Assembly (NCBI RefSeq): GCF_009937955.1
Contig: NZ_AP018439.1
Span: forward strand, 2,666,001-2,730,000
DNA length: 64,000 bases
Direction of reading: 5' to 3'
From: Undibacterium sp. KW1
GTDB lineage: Bacteria; Pseudomonadota; Gammaproteobacteria; Burkholderiales; Burkholderiaceae_D
Shown here: positions 53,709 through 62,486 of the stretch, piece by piece
How the letters are laid out: each line of letters starts with the position of its first letter
How positions within the stretch are numbered: the first letter of the stretch is position 1
The notes under the pieces: model-generated
Told to the model about the DNA's origin: nothing
Seen by the model: only the letters and a program-made list of their open reading frames with translations
The model's database searches: none
Translations under genes and position numbers: made by a program

Positions 53709-55190
53709 ATGAAAGCGAATAAACTTTTTCCAATTGAAAAAATTGCTTCCACCCTGGTCCTGAGTGCCTGCGTGGGTTTTATTGCACCGACCGCAATCAA
53801 TGCCACTCCTGTTGCAGAAGCCGCTGCCACAGTTGGCTTGCCTGACTTTACCGAACTGGTCGAGAAATCTGGCCCGGCTGTCGTAAATATCAGGACCACA
53901 GAAAAAGTTCAGTTAAACCAGAATGGCATGAGCGCTGAAGATGAGCAGATGCAGGAATTTTTCCGCCGCTTCTTTGGCACGCCTATGCCAACACCAAAAC
54001 AACAGCCTACGCCCAAAGGCCGTAAAACACCTCAACAACAAGAGGAAGAAGTTCCGCGCGGCGTTGGCTCTGGCTTCATCATTTCCCAGGACGGCTATGT
54101 GTTGACCAATGCTCATGTCGTCGATGGAGCATCTGAAGTCTATGTCAAGCTGACAGATAAGCGCGAATTCAAGGCTAAAGTTATTGGTGCGGACCGTCGT
54201 ACTGATGTGGCCGTCTTAAAAATTGACGGCAGCAAATTACCCCGCGTCACCATCGGTGACTCAGACAAGATCAAGGCTGGTGAATGGGTAATCGCCATAG
54301 GCTCCCCCTTTGATCTCGACAATACCGTGACCGCTGGCATTATTTCTGCCAAGGCGCGCGACACTGGTGATTACCTGCCTTTGATACAAACTGACGTGGC
54401 AGTCAATCCAGGTAACTCTGGCGGCCCATTGATCAATATGCGCGGCGAAGTGATAGGCGTGAATTCGCAAATCTATAGCCGCTCTGGCGGCTATATGGGT
54501 ATTTCATTTGCGATTCCCATAGACGAGGCCATGCGTGTTGTTGAACAGCTTAAATCTGCCGGTAAAGTAGTGCGTGGTTATCTCGGTGTAGAACGTATTG
54601 ATGTAACCAAAGAAATTGCGGATGGTTTGGGCCTGGCAAAAGCGCAGGGTGCACAGATACAACGTGTCATGCCTGGTTCTCCTGCTGAGAAGGCGGGTAT
54701 TGAGCCAGGGGATGTGATTCAAAAAGTAAACGGTATTGTCATTGACAAGGCAGTGGACTTGAATCGTATCGTCGGCGACATCAAACCTGGTGGCAAGGCA
54801 ACAGTGACGGTGTGGCGCAGAGGTGGCGTAAAAGATATAGTCGTCACTGTCGCCGAAGCAGATGCAGAAAAAGCACCGGTAAAAACTGGAAAGCAAAAGG
54901 CCGAACCTGCTTCCAATGTATTTGGATTGACAGTGACCGACCTGACTGAAGCCCAGAAGCGTGATGCGCATGTCAGTGGTGGCGTGATACTGGAAGGTGC
55001 CGAGGGCGGTGCAGCCCGTGCAGGCCTGCAAGCTGGTGATATCATCACACGTATCTTTAATGCAGATATCAAGGATGCCAAGGAATTCGCCGCTGTTATG
55101 GCAAAAGTTGATCAAAAGAAACCAGTATTGCTACTGGTCAAACGTGGCGACGTATCTAAATTCGTTGCGGTACGTCCGACCAATCAATAA
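53709..55190 (+). CDS. mucD: Periplasmic serine protease MucD (DegP/DegQ-like)
   Basis: This is an HtrA-family protease/chaperone of 493 residues with a signal peptide (core STLVLSACVGFIAPTAINA). The catalytic triad is visible: His in TNAHVVDGA (about 137), Asp in DRRTDVAVLKI (about 162-172) and Ser in NPGNSGGPL (about 235). Two PDZ domains follow (GYLGVERIDV start and VFGLTVTDLTE start). A Pro/Lys/Gln-rich insert (about 95-112) extends the LA loop. It degrades misfolded envelope proteins and closes the sigma-E operon, as in Pseudomonas. Confidence 0.94.
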   Translation: MKANKLFPIEKIASTLVLSACVGFIAPTAINATPVAEAAATVGLPDFTELVEKSGPAVVNIRTTEKVQLNQNGMSAEDEQMQEFFRRFFGTPMPTPKQQPTPKGRKTPQQQEEEVPRGVGSGFIISQDGYVLTNAHVVDGASEVYVKLTDKREFKAKVIGADRRTDVAVLKIDGSKLPRVTIGDSDKIKAGEWVIAIGSPFDLDNTVTAGIISAKARDTGDYLPLIQTDVAVNPGNSGGPLINMRGEVIGVNSQIYSRSGGYMGISFAIPIDEAMRVVEQLKSAGKVVRGYLGVERIDVTKEIADGLGLAKAQGAQIQRVMPGSPAEKAGIEPGDVIQKVNGIVIDKAVDLNRIVGDIKPGGKATVTVWRRGGVKDIVVTVAEADAEKAPVKTGKQKAEPASNVFGLTVTDLTEAQKRDAHVSGGVILEGAEGGAARAGLQAGDIITRIFNADIKDAKEFAAVMAKVDQKKPVLLLVKRGDVSKFVAVRPTNQ

Positions 55191-55208
55191 GCTTTTCAAG
55201 TAAAGTGA

Positions 55209-55241
55209 GGGCCACCTGCATTGCGGGTGGCCTTTTTTCTT
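55209..55241 (+). terminator. Rho-independent terminator of the sigma-E operon
   Basis: GGCCACC / GGTGGCC stem with a nine-base loop and a six-T run. Confidence 0.82.
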
Positions 55242-55330
55242 TTGTAGGTCTGATATTGGCGACTTATAATATAGACATGGAGAATGCATTACGCGCATGA
55301 TGTTAGCAATCTCAACCACTTTAGGCAGGA

Positions 55331-55585
55331 ATGATGATTCAATTTACCCTTTATTCACGCAGTTATTGTCATCTCTGCGATGACATGCTTGAGCAACTGC
55401 AAGCCTATAGCCCTGAATATGGCTTCACCGTCAAGGTGATCGATGTCGATCAGGATGATGAGGTACTGGCCTTGTATGACGAGCTGGTGCCCGTCCTGGT
55501 AGGCCAAAAAAATGGGCAGAGCCAGCAAAGAATTTGCCACTATTATCTAGACCCTGCGGCACTGAAAGCCTTTTTCCATGCATGA
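55331..55585 (+). CDS. Glutaredoxin-family thioredoxin-fold protein
   Basis: This 84-residue protein belongs to the small glutaredoxin-like (DUF836) family. The redox pair is CHLC in [16 protein letters not shown] (about 13-16), and the cis-proline strand is ELVPVLVG. In many Burkholderiales the same protein sits between mucD and lepA. Here lepA is missing and rnhB follows instead with an eight-base overlap. Confidence 0.82.
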   Translation: MMIQFTLYSRSYCHLCDDMLEQLQAYSPEYGFTVKVIDVDQDDEVLALYDELVPVLVGQKNGQSQQRICHYYLDPAALKAFFHA

Positions 55586-56183
55586 CCTGACAACTGGTTT
55601 ATCCCTGTTTGATTATGAAAATGAAGTGATTTGCGGTGTGGATGAAGCGGGCAGGGGGCCATTAGCCGGACCTGTCATGGCCGCAGCAGTGATCCTTGAC
55701 CCGAATAGGCCCATTGCAGGCTTGCGTGACTCAAAAAAACTCAGCGAAGCAAAGCGCGAGTTGCTGGCGATAGAGATCAAGGAACACGCCCTGGCCTGGT
55801 GTATTGCCGAATGTTCTGAACAGGAAATTGATGAACTCAATATACTGCAGGCCACCATGCTGGCCATGCGCCGTGCAGTTGAAGGTTTGTCTGTCACACC
55901 GACACTGGCACTGATTGATGGCAATCGTTGCCCGGTAATGTCTATTGCTTCGGAAGCCATTGTCAAGGGCGATGACAAGGTAGCTGCAATATCGGCTGCA
56001 TCCATACTCGCAAAAACTGCCCGTGACCATGTCTTGATGCAATTACATGAAACCTACCCACAATACGCGCTTGATCAGCACAAGGGCTATCCTACGGCCT
56101 TGCATCTTGAGCGTTTGCGCGAGCATGGTGTATCGCCGATACACAGAAAATCTTACGCGCCTGTCAAAGCTTTACTCAAATAA
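55578..56183 (+). CDS. rnhB: Ribonuclease HII
   Basis: RNase HII removes RNA from RNA-DNA hybrids and single ribonucleotides from DNA. The 201 residues have the motif [14 protein letters not shown] (about 20-33), [13 protein letters not shown] and the C-terminal [17 protein letters not shown]. Its start lies inside the end of the glutaredoxin gene, and its stop abuts the start of the RNA methyltransferase, so the three are probably translated from one message. Confidence 0.95.
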   Translation: MHDLTTGLSLFDYENEVICGVDEAGRGPLAGPVMAAAVILDPNRPIAGLRDSKKLSEAKRELLAIEIKEHALAWCIAECSEQEIDELNILQATMLAMRRAVEGLSVTPTLALIDGNRCPVMSIASEAIVKGDDKVAAISAASILAKTARDHVLMQLHETYPQYALDQHKGYPTALHLERLREHGVSPIHRKSYAPVKALLK

Positions 56184-56996
56184 ATGAAATCGATTACTTC
56201 CCGCGATAATCCTCTGTACAAGGAATTCAAACAGCTAGCCACCAGTTCTCAGGCAAGGCGCAAGGCCGGCCGCACCTTGCTCGATGGCGTGCATCTTTGC
56301 GAAGCTTATTTTCAACATCTTGGCGCACCAGAGTATTGCATCGTTGCAGAAAGCAGCCTGCATCATGCCGAGGTGGCAGCAGTGCTGGCGCAAAGCGAGC
56401 AACAGAGAACGCAATGCATTTGCCTGCCAGATGCCTTGTACAAGGCGCTAAGCCAGGTCGAGCACGGGGTGGGTGTGATGTTTATCATTACTACGCCTGC
56501 GCCTGAATTTCCAACCGCTTTGGCTTCATCTTCCGTGGTGCTGGACAATTTGCAGGACCCTGGCAACCTCGGTTCTATCCTGCGCAGCGCGGCGGCGGCA
56601 GGCATAAAAAATGTATTTTGCAGTCCGGGCACTGCATTTGCCTGGTCGCCCAAAGTCATGCGCGCAGGCATGGGTGCACATTTTTTACTGAATATTTTTG
56701 AACATGTTGACTTGCCAGCACTATTGAGAAATACCACTATCCAGGTGTTGGCGACCAGTTCGCACACCAGGCAAACCATTTATCAAAGCAACTTGAATCA
56801 GGAAGTGGTTTGGCTATTTGGTCACGAGGGACAGGGTGTTTCACCAGAATTGATGTCCATGGCCACCAGTACAGTGACCATACCCCAGCAAGCGGCGATA
56901 GAATCATTGAATGTGGCTGCCAGCGCTGCCATCTGTTTTTTTGAACAAGTACGGCAGCAACTGGATGCAAAAACTGAGAGGCTGCCGCAAAATTGA
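56184..56996 (+). CDS. TrmH/SpoU-family RNA methyltransferase
   Basis: This 2'-O-ribose methyltransferase has 270 residues with the three knot motifs: VLDNLQDPGNLGSILRSAAA (motif 1), VWLFGHEGQGVSPEL (motif 2) and IPQQAAIESLNVAASAAI (motif 3). It most resembles the RlmB/TsnR-type rRNA enzymes; the exact site is not clear. The gene starts directly at the rnhB stop. Its last six codons lie inside the left arm of the palindromic repeat at 56978, so the repeat has supplied the stop codon. Confidence 0.88.
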   Translation: MKSITSRDNPLYKEFKQLATSSQARRKAGRTLLDGVHLCEAYFQHLGAPEYCIVAESSLHHAEVAAVLAQSEQQRTQCICLPDALYKALSQVEHGVGVMFIITTPAPEFPTALASSSVVLDNLQDPGNLGSILRSAAAAGIKNVFCSPGTAFAWSPKVMRAGMGAHFLLNIFEHVDLPALLRNTTIQVLATSSHTRQTIYQSNLNQEVVWLFGHEGQGVSPELMSMATSTVTIPQQAAIESLNVAASAAICFFEQVRQQLDAKTERLPQN

Positions 56997-57079
56997 CCTG
57001 GCGTTGTTGCGCCGTCTTGCCGTACTAAAGTACTGTCAGCGCCGGCGACGCCTAGCCATCTTAATTTTGCAGCAGCCTC
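56978..57079. repeat. 102-bp imperfect palindromic repeat element
   Basis: The ends GAGGCTGCCGCAAAATT and AATTTTGCAGCAGCCTC are nearly perfect inverted copies. The inside is also roughly self-complementary, centred on AGTACT/AGTACT near 57027-57036. It fills the gap between two convergent genes, giving the methyltransferase its stop and abutting the ppsR stop. It looks like a dispersed palindromic element or large bidirectional terminator. Confidence 0.75.
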
Positions 57080-57928
57080 CTAGTAAATCCGCACGTCAGA
57101 TTTAATCTCCTGCAAAATCGTGGTCGATATCTCTTCTATCGATTTTGCAGTCGATGATAACCAGCGTATGCCTTCACGCTTCATCATCAGTTCCGCCTCG
57201 TTGACTTCATAGCGGCAGTTTTCCAGTGATGCATATTTGCTACCTGGGCGACGTTCATTGCGAATTTCTGACAGACGTTCAGGTGCAATGCTCAAGCCAA
57301 AAATCTTTCCTTTAAATTCAGGCAATGCAGATGGCAACTTACCGCGTTCAAAATCATCCGGGATCAAAGGATAATTTGCTGCCTTGATGCCATATTGCAT
57401 GGCCAGATACAGGGTAGTTGGCGTTTTTCCTGAGCGCGAAACACCGACAAGTATCACATCTGCCGTTGATAAATTCTTGTTGGACTGACCATCGTCATGT
57501 GCCAAAGAGAAATTAATGGCTTCTATCCTGTTTTTATACTCTTCAGAATCTGTAATGTTATGGCTGCGCCCTATGGTGTGAGTGGACTTGACACCCAGTT
57601 CCTGCTCAAGTGGTGACACAAAGGTTTGTATCAAATCCATGTGCAAACCCTTGGATTTAAAAACAACCCCAGCCAGGTCAGTTTTAACCAGAGTAGAGAA
57701 GACGATGGGGCGATTGCCTTCAGCCGTATAGGCGTCATTGATTTTGCGCACGGCATCGTGGGCTTTTTCCAGAGTATCTATGAAGGGTAAGCGAACTTGT
57801 TTAAATTTCAAGTCAAATTGTGTCAATACCGAGTGACCAAAGGTTTCTGCAGTGATGCCGGTACCGTCCGAGACGAAAAAAACGGTACGGTTCGCTGCAG
57901 GCCGTGCTTGCTGGGGAGTATCTGACAT
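57080..57928 (-). CDS. ppsR: PEP synthase regulatory protein (bifunctional kinase/pyrophosphorylase)
   Basis: PpsR inactivates PEP synthase by ADP-dependent phosphorylation and reactivates it by Pi-dependent dephosphorylation. The 282 residues contain the P-loop [11 protein letters not shown] (about 157-167), the start [18 protein letters not shown] and the end region [18 protein letters not shown]. It is divergent from its target gene ppsA, with 232 bases between, which must hold both promoters. Confidence 0.94.
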   Translation of the reverse strand: MSDTPQQARPAANRTVFFVSDGTGITAETFGHSVLTQFDLKFKQVRLPFIDTLEKAHDAVRKINDAYTAEGNRPIVFSTLVKTDLAGVVFKSKGLHMDLIQTFVSPLEQELGVKSTHTIGRSHNITDSEEYKNRIEAINFSLAHDDGQSNKNLSTADVILVGVSRSGKTPTTLYLAMQYGIKAANYPLIPDDFERGKLPSALPEFKGKIFGLSIAPERLSEIRNERRPGSKYASLENCRYEVNEAELMMKREGIRWLSSTAKSIEEISTTILQEIKSDVRIY

Positions 57929-58160
57929 AGTAATTTTATATAAATAATGGCAATAGACTGGACGAAATATATTTGTACTCTTAGAAACAAAAAAGACTGC
58001 AAATTCTTATTCCGTTTAGATAAATCTTGCAGGACACAATGTAAAATGCTGCAACAGCATGTCAAGCGTGGCTCGCCTCAAGAATAACAAAAAACCAGCG
58101 GGATACGAAGCAACACGGCATTAAACAGCAAAGATTTCTTACCATCAAAAAGAGGTTGTT

Positions 58161-60578
58161 ATGTCCAACGCAGCAAATACCGAAGCAACTTATGTTGCCT
58201 CGTTTGAGCATTTACGCATGACGGATGTTGAATCCGTCGGCGGAAAAAATGCTTCTTTAGGCGAAATGATCAGCCAACTGGCAACTGCCGGTGTGCGGGT
58301 TCCTGGTGGTTTTGCCACCACGGCACAAGCTTTTCGTGATTTCCTGACACATAGTATCGATGGCGGTCTGCCATTGGAAAAGCGCATCGCTGACCGTCTT
58401 GAGGGGCTTGATATCGACGATGTCAAAGAGTTGGCAAGAGCCGGTGCCGATATCCGCCAATGGATCATAGACACACCATTCCAGCCGCGTTTGCTCAAGG
58501 AAATAGAAGAGTTCTACAACAAGCTGGTTTCTGACTCTACCGCTGAAATGTCGTTTGCCGTGCGTTCTTCGGCTACGGCAGAAGATTTACCTGATGCCTC
58601 GTTTGCAGGCCAGCAAGAAACTTTCTTGAATGTTGTCGGAATTGACAATATTCTGGAGGCAATGAAACACGTATTTGCCTCGCTGTATAACGACAGGGCA
58701 ATTTCCTACCGTGTCCATAAAGGTTTTACACACGCTGAAGTAGCCTTGTCTGCCGGTGTACAGCGCATGGTGCGTTCAGACCTGGGTGCCGCTGGCGTGA
58801 TGTTCACGATAGATACAGAATCTGGTTTCAAGGATGTGGTTTTCATCACTTCCAGCTATGGTCTGGGTGAAACCGTAGTACAGGGCGCGGTTAATCCTGA
58901 CGAATTCTATGTCCATAAGCCTATGCTGGAACAGGGCAAATTGCCTGTCATACGCCGCAATATTGGCTCCAAGCTCATTAAAATGGAATTCACAGGAGAA
59001 GCCAAGGCTGGTCGTTCGGTTAAGACAGTCGATGTGCCGGTCGAATTGCGTAACCGTTATTCCCTGAATGATACAGAAGTAGTAGAGCTGGCTAAATACG
59101 CGACCATCATCGAGAAGCATTATGGCCGCCCTATGGACATCGAATGGGGTAAGGATGGCCGTGACGGCAAGCTGTACATCCTGCAAGCACGTCCGGAAAC
59201 CGTCAAATCCCAGCAAAAACATACTGATGCACAGCAGCGCTTCAAGCTCAAAGGTAGTGGCACTGTGCTGGTGTCTGGCCGTGCGATTGGCCAGAAAATC
59301 GGTGCCGGCCGAGTGCGCGTCATTCATGATCCTTCCGAGATGGAAAGAGTGCAGCCAGGCGACGTTCTGGTAGCCGACATGACAGACCCTAACTGGGAAC
59401 CTGTCATGAAGCGCGCTGCCGCTATCGTCACCAATCGTGGTGGTCGTACTTGTCACGCAGCGATTATTGCGCGTGAACTCGGTGTTCCAGCCGTAGTCGG
59501 TTGTGAAGATGCGACGGATGTGCTGAAAGATGGCACCCTGGTCACAGTGTCTTGTGCAGAAGGTGATGAAGGCAAGATTTACGATGGTTTGCTGGAAACC
59601 GAGGTCACAGAAGAAGTACGCGGTGAATTGCCCAAATTGCCTTTGAAGATCATGCTCAATGTCGGTAATCCACAACTGGCATTTGACTTCCAGTCTGTAC
59701 CGAATGATGGCGTTGGTTTGGCGCGCCTGGAATTCATCATCAATAACAATATCGGCGTGCATCCAAAAGCGATACTGGAATACCCGAATATTGATGCCGA
59801 TCTCAAAAAAGCCGTGGAATCTGTTGCACGTGGGCATGCCTCTCCAAGAGCCTTTTATGTAGATAAACTGGCAGAAGGCATCGCGACTATTGCGGCTGCA
59901 TTCTGGCCCAAGAAAGTTATTGTTCGCTTGTCAGATTTTAAATCGAATGAATACAAAAAGCTCATAGGTGGATCGCGCTACGAACCGGATGAAGAAAATC
60001 CTATGCTGGGTTTCCGCGGTGCTGCGCGTTATCTTGCACCGGATTTTGCCGAGTCATTCGAAATGGAATGCCAGGCCATGAAACGTGTGCGTAATGAGAT
60101 GGGGCTGACCAATGTAGAAATCATGGTTCCTTTCGTACGTACTCTGGGTCAGGCAGAAAAAGTCGTGAACCTGCTGGCAAAAAATGGACTCAAACGTGGT
60201 GAAAATGGCTTGCGCCTGATCATGATGTGCGAAGTGCCATCGAATGCAATCCTGGCAGAAGAATTCCTGCAATTCTTTGATGGCTTCTCTATTGGCTCCA
60301 ATGATTTGACACAGTTGACGCTTGGTCTGGATCGCGATTCTGGCATGGAATTGCTGGCAGCGGATTTTGATGAACGTGACCCTGCTGTACGCGCCTTGTT
60401 GTCACGTGCGATCGCCGCCTGTCGCAAACTCGACAAGTATGTTGGTATCTGCGGCCAGGGACCATCTGATCATCCAGACTTTGCTGAATGGCTGATGAAG
60501 GAAGGGATAGAATCGATTTCCCTGAACCCTGATTCTGTTATTGATACCTGGCAGAAACTGGCTGCAGTCGGAAAATAA
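58161..60578 (+). CDS. ppsA: Phosphoenolpyruvate synthase
   Basis: PpsA makes PEP from pyruvate and ATP for gluconeogenesis. The 805 residues include the N-terminal ATP-binding domain with [18 protein letters not shown], the phosphohistidine motif [21 protein letters not shown] (about 429-449; landmark GGRTCHAAI) and the C-terminal PEP-binding barrel with [19 protein letters not shown] and catalytic Cys in [11 protein letters not shown]. It suits growth on acids and fits the beta-oxidation regulon in the same window. It is divergent from ppsR. Confidence 0.96.
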   Translation: MSNAANTEATYVASFEHLRMTDVESVGGKNASLGEMISQLATAGVRVPGGFATTAQAFRDFLTHSIDGGLPLEKRIADRLEGLDIDDVKELARAGADIRQWIIDTPFQPRLLKEIEEFYNKLVSDSTAEMSFAVRSSATAEDLPDASFAGQQETFLNVVGIDNILEAMKHVFASLYNDRAISYRVHKGFTHAEVALSAGVQRMVRSDLGAAGVMFTIDTESGFKDVVFITSSYGLGETVVQGAVNPDEFYVHKPMLEQGKLPVIRRNIGSKLIKMEFTGEAKAGRSVKTVDVPVELRNRYSLNDTEVVELAKYATIIEKHYGRPMDIEWGKDGRDGKLYILQARPETVKSQQKHTDAQQRFKLKGSGTVLVSGRAIGQKIGAGRVRVIHDPSEMERVQPGDVLVADMTDPNWEPVMKRAAAIVTNRGGRTCHAAIIARELGVPAVVGCEDATDVLKDGTLVTVSCAEGDEGKIYDGLLETEVTEEVRGELPKLPLKIMLNVGNPQLAFDFQSVPNDGVGLARLEFIINNNIGVHPKAILEYPNIDADLKKAVESVARGHASPRAFYVDKLAEGIATIAAAFWPKKVIVRLSDFKSNEYKKLIGGSRYEPDEENPMLGFRGAARYLAPDFAESFEMECQAMKRVRNEMGLTNVEIMVPFVRTLGQAEKVVNLLAKNGLKRGENGLRLIMMCEVPSNAILAEEFLQFFDGFSIGSNDLTQLTLGLDRDSGMELLAADFDERDPAVRALLSRAIAACRKLDKYVGICGQGPSDHPDFAEWLMKEGIESISLNPDSVIDTWQKLAAVGK

Positions 60579-60597
60579 ATAGATCTGCTCTGGAAGT

Positions 60598-60636
60598 AAA
60601 AAACGGGAATTTCTTGCAAAAGAATTCCCGTTTTTG
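60598..60636 (+). terminator. Rho-independent terminator of ppsA
   Basis: AAAACGGGAATT / AATTCCCGTTTT stem with an 11-base loop and a T-run. Confidence 0.86.
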
Positions 60637-60755
60637 TTGTTGGTGCGCCGCAACATAATTCAATTGAACCCCCTTGTATTTTTTAGAATTAAGACTAGAC
60701 TACCGATGTCGAAACTTAAGAAAAAGAAAATCAATACTTCAACAAAATTCCTGAG

Positions 60756-60795
60756 AAAGCCCTCGTTACCACGCCAGGTAACGGGGGCTTTTTTG
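60756..60795 (+). terminator. Second terminator in the ppsA-nfeD gap; possible small-RNA end
   Basis: AAAGCCCTCGTTACC / GGTAACGGGGGCTTT stem (one mismatch) with a seven-base loop and a T-run. No convincing gene lies between it and the ppsA terminator, so a short RNA of about 60-120 bases may end here. A tiny Lys-rich frame from 60706 overlaps it and is not convincing. Confidence 0.72.
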
Positions 60796-60901
60796 TGGGT
60801 AAATTTCTATGACGATTACCGATGAAAAATATAAGCCAGTCGTAGAAAATGCAAATGTCGCAAAGTAAATAAGTACAAAAACTGATAAGGAGAATAAGAA
60901 T

Positions 60902-61336
60902 ATGAACGGATGGATGATGTGGATGATACTGGCTGGTGTAGTTGTGATCTTTGAGTTGTTCACTGGCACGTTTTACTTGTTGATGATTTCAATTGGTTTG
61001 GTTGCCGGTGCTCTGGCTGCTGTTTTCCAATTGGGTTCAGCAGGACAAATGATAGTTGCTGCTGTTGTTGGATCGCTCGCAACCATAGCCTTGCACAAGA
61101 GTAAATATGGCTGGAAAGAAAATGCAAATGCGGCCAGAGACCCAAATGTGAACATGGATATAGGGCAAACCTTGCAAGTCAATGAATGGAAGGAATTAGG
61201 TAATGGCAAGTTTGCCGCGAGAACCATGTATCGCGGCGCGATGTGGGATGTCGAATTACAGCACTCGGCAGGCTATCCCGGTGCTTATATTATTGAAGAG
61301 GTACAAGGTAGCCGTTTGATCGTAAGACCGTCGTAG
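60902..61336 (+). CDS. NfeD family protein, short form
   Basis: The 144-residue protein has two or three membrane helices in its first 75 residues (ILAGVVVIFELFTGTFYLLM, GSAGQMIVAAVVGSLATIAL) and a C-terminal OB-fold-like domain (NMDIGQTLQVNEW ... AAYIIEEVQGSRLIVRPS as landmarks). Short NfeD proteins partner SPFH proteins of the next gene, as in E. coli ybbJ-qmcA. A strong ribosome site (AAGGAG) precedes it. The three genes nfeD, stomatin-like and large SPFH form one operon. Confidence 0.88.
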   Translation: MNGWMMWMILAGVVVIFELFTGTFYLLMISIGLVAGALAAVFQLGSAGQMIVAAVVGSLATIALHKSKYGWKENANAARDPNVNMDIGQTLQVNEWKELGNGKFAARTMYRGAMWDVELQHSAGYPGAYIIEEVQGSRLIVRPS

Positions 61337-61395
61337 CAGTGCAAAGAATAATTGAAATCACATAAGACAATCTGAATAACAATAAAGGTAAAAAA

Positions 61396-62346
61396 ATGGA
61401 AAACATAGGTACAGTCGCTCTGGTTTTACTGGTATTGGGCATAGTGTTTATATTCAAGACCATTAACGTCGTGCCGCAGCAGCACGCCTGGGTGGTCGAG
61501 CGTTTAGGTAAATACCATGCCACGCTGGGGCCAGGCTTGAATATCGTGGTGCCTTTTGTTGATCGCATCGCTTATAAACACATACTGAAAGAAATCCCGC
61601 TCGATGTTCCGCCGCAGGTCTGTATCACCAGGGACAATACGCAATTGCAGGTAGATGGTATTTTGTATTTCCAGATTACTGATGCCATGCGTGCGTCTTA
61701 TGGTTCGTCCAACTACATCTCTGCCATCACGCAACTGGCGCAAACCACCTTGCGTTCTGTCATCGGTAAGATGGAGCTAGACAAAACTTTCGAAGAGCGT
61801 GATCACATCAATACCACCATCGTGAATGCGATTGATGAATCGGCAGCCAACTGGGGAGTCAAGGTCTTGCGTTATGAAATCAAGGATTTGACACCACCAA
61901 AAGAAATCTTGCATGCGATGCAGGCGCAAATTACTGCTGAGCGTGAAAAACGTGCCTTGATCGCTGCGTCAGAAGGCCGCAAGCAAGAGCAGATCAATAT
62001 TGCGACTGGTGAGCGTGAAGCGTCGATTGCCAAGTCTGAAGGTGAGAAACAGGCATCGATTAACCGTGCACAAGGTCAGGCTGCAGCCATACTGGCGATC
62101 GCAGAGGCCAGTGCAGAAGCGATACGCAAGACAGCAGCGGCGATACAGTCACCTGGTGGTGCAGATGCGGTCAATCTGAAAGTCGCAGAACAATATGTCA
62201 GTGCATTTGGCAACCTGGCTAAAACCAATAACTCCATTATTGTTCCAGCTAACCTGGGTGATATGAGTGGCCTGATCGCTACTGCCATGCAAGTTGTCAA
62301 GTCTCAAAAACCTGCTGTCATCGAGTCGCCACGACGACCCGTCTGA
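61396..62346 (+). CDS. SPFH (stomatin/slipin) family protein, QmcA-like
   Basis: The 316-residue protein has an N-terminal membrane helix (TVALVLLVLGIVFIF), then an SPFH/band-7 domain (VPQQHAWVVERLGKYHATLGPGL is its start; landmark VVERLGKY) and a long coiled coil with AEREKRALIAASEGRKQEQI and KSEGEKQASINRAQGQA. It should form ring-like assemblies in the inner membrane, as QmcA and HflK/C do. It follows nfeD by 59 bases and is expected to act with it. Confidence 0.9.
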   Translation: MENIGTVALVLLVLGIVFIFKTINVVPQQHAWVVERLGKYHATLGPGLNIVVPFVDRIAYKHILKEIPLDVPPQVCITRDNTQLQVDGILYFQITDAMRASYGSSNYISAITQLAQTTLRSVIGKMELDKTFEERDHINTTIVNAIDESAANWGVKVLRYEIKDLTPPKEILHAMQAQITAEREKRALIAASEGRKQEQINIATGEREASIAKSEGEKQASINRAQGQAAAILAIAEASAEAIRKTAAAIQSPGGADAVNLKVAEQYVSAFGNLAKTNNSIIVPANLGDMSGLIATAMQVVKSQKPAVIESPRRPV

Positions 62347-62350
62347 TCAA

Positions 62351-62460
62351 ATGAGGAGCGTGAGAGGCTCCTCATGTCGTAACTCTACCCAAACAAATCC
62401 CGTTGTACTGCTGGCATCTACCAGATGCCAGCAGGGCTGCTGCATGTCCGGAACAAACCG
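62351..62460 (+). promoter_or_regulatory. Tandem hairpins between the two SPFH genes
   Basis: ATGAGGAGC / GCTCCTCAT (62351-62375), then a perfect 12-bp stem CTGCTGGCATCT-ACC-AGATGCCAGCAG (62408-62434), then TCCGG/CCGGA (62451-62466). None has a T-run. They may set the ratio of the two SPFH proteins by attenuation or mRNA processing. Confidence 0.5.
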
Positions 62461-62486
62461 GAACTTTTAAAAAGAAGAGGCTATGT

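Noticed and set aside
58776..59837. 353-residue open frame antisense to ppsA
   Set aside because: ppsA is unmistakable on the plus strand, and the antisense frame has no domain or start signal.
60634..60825. 63-residue frame after ppsA
   Set aside because: It starts next to one terminator and reads through the stem of another; a protein here is unlikely.
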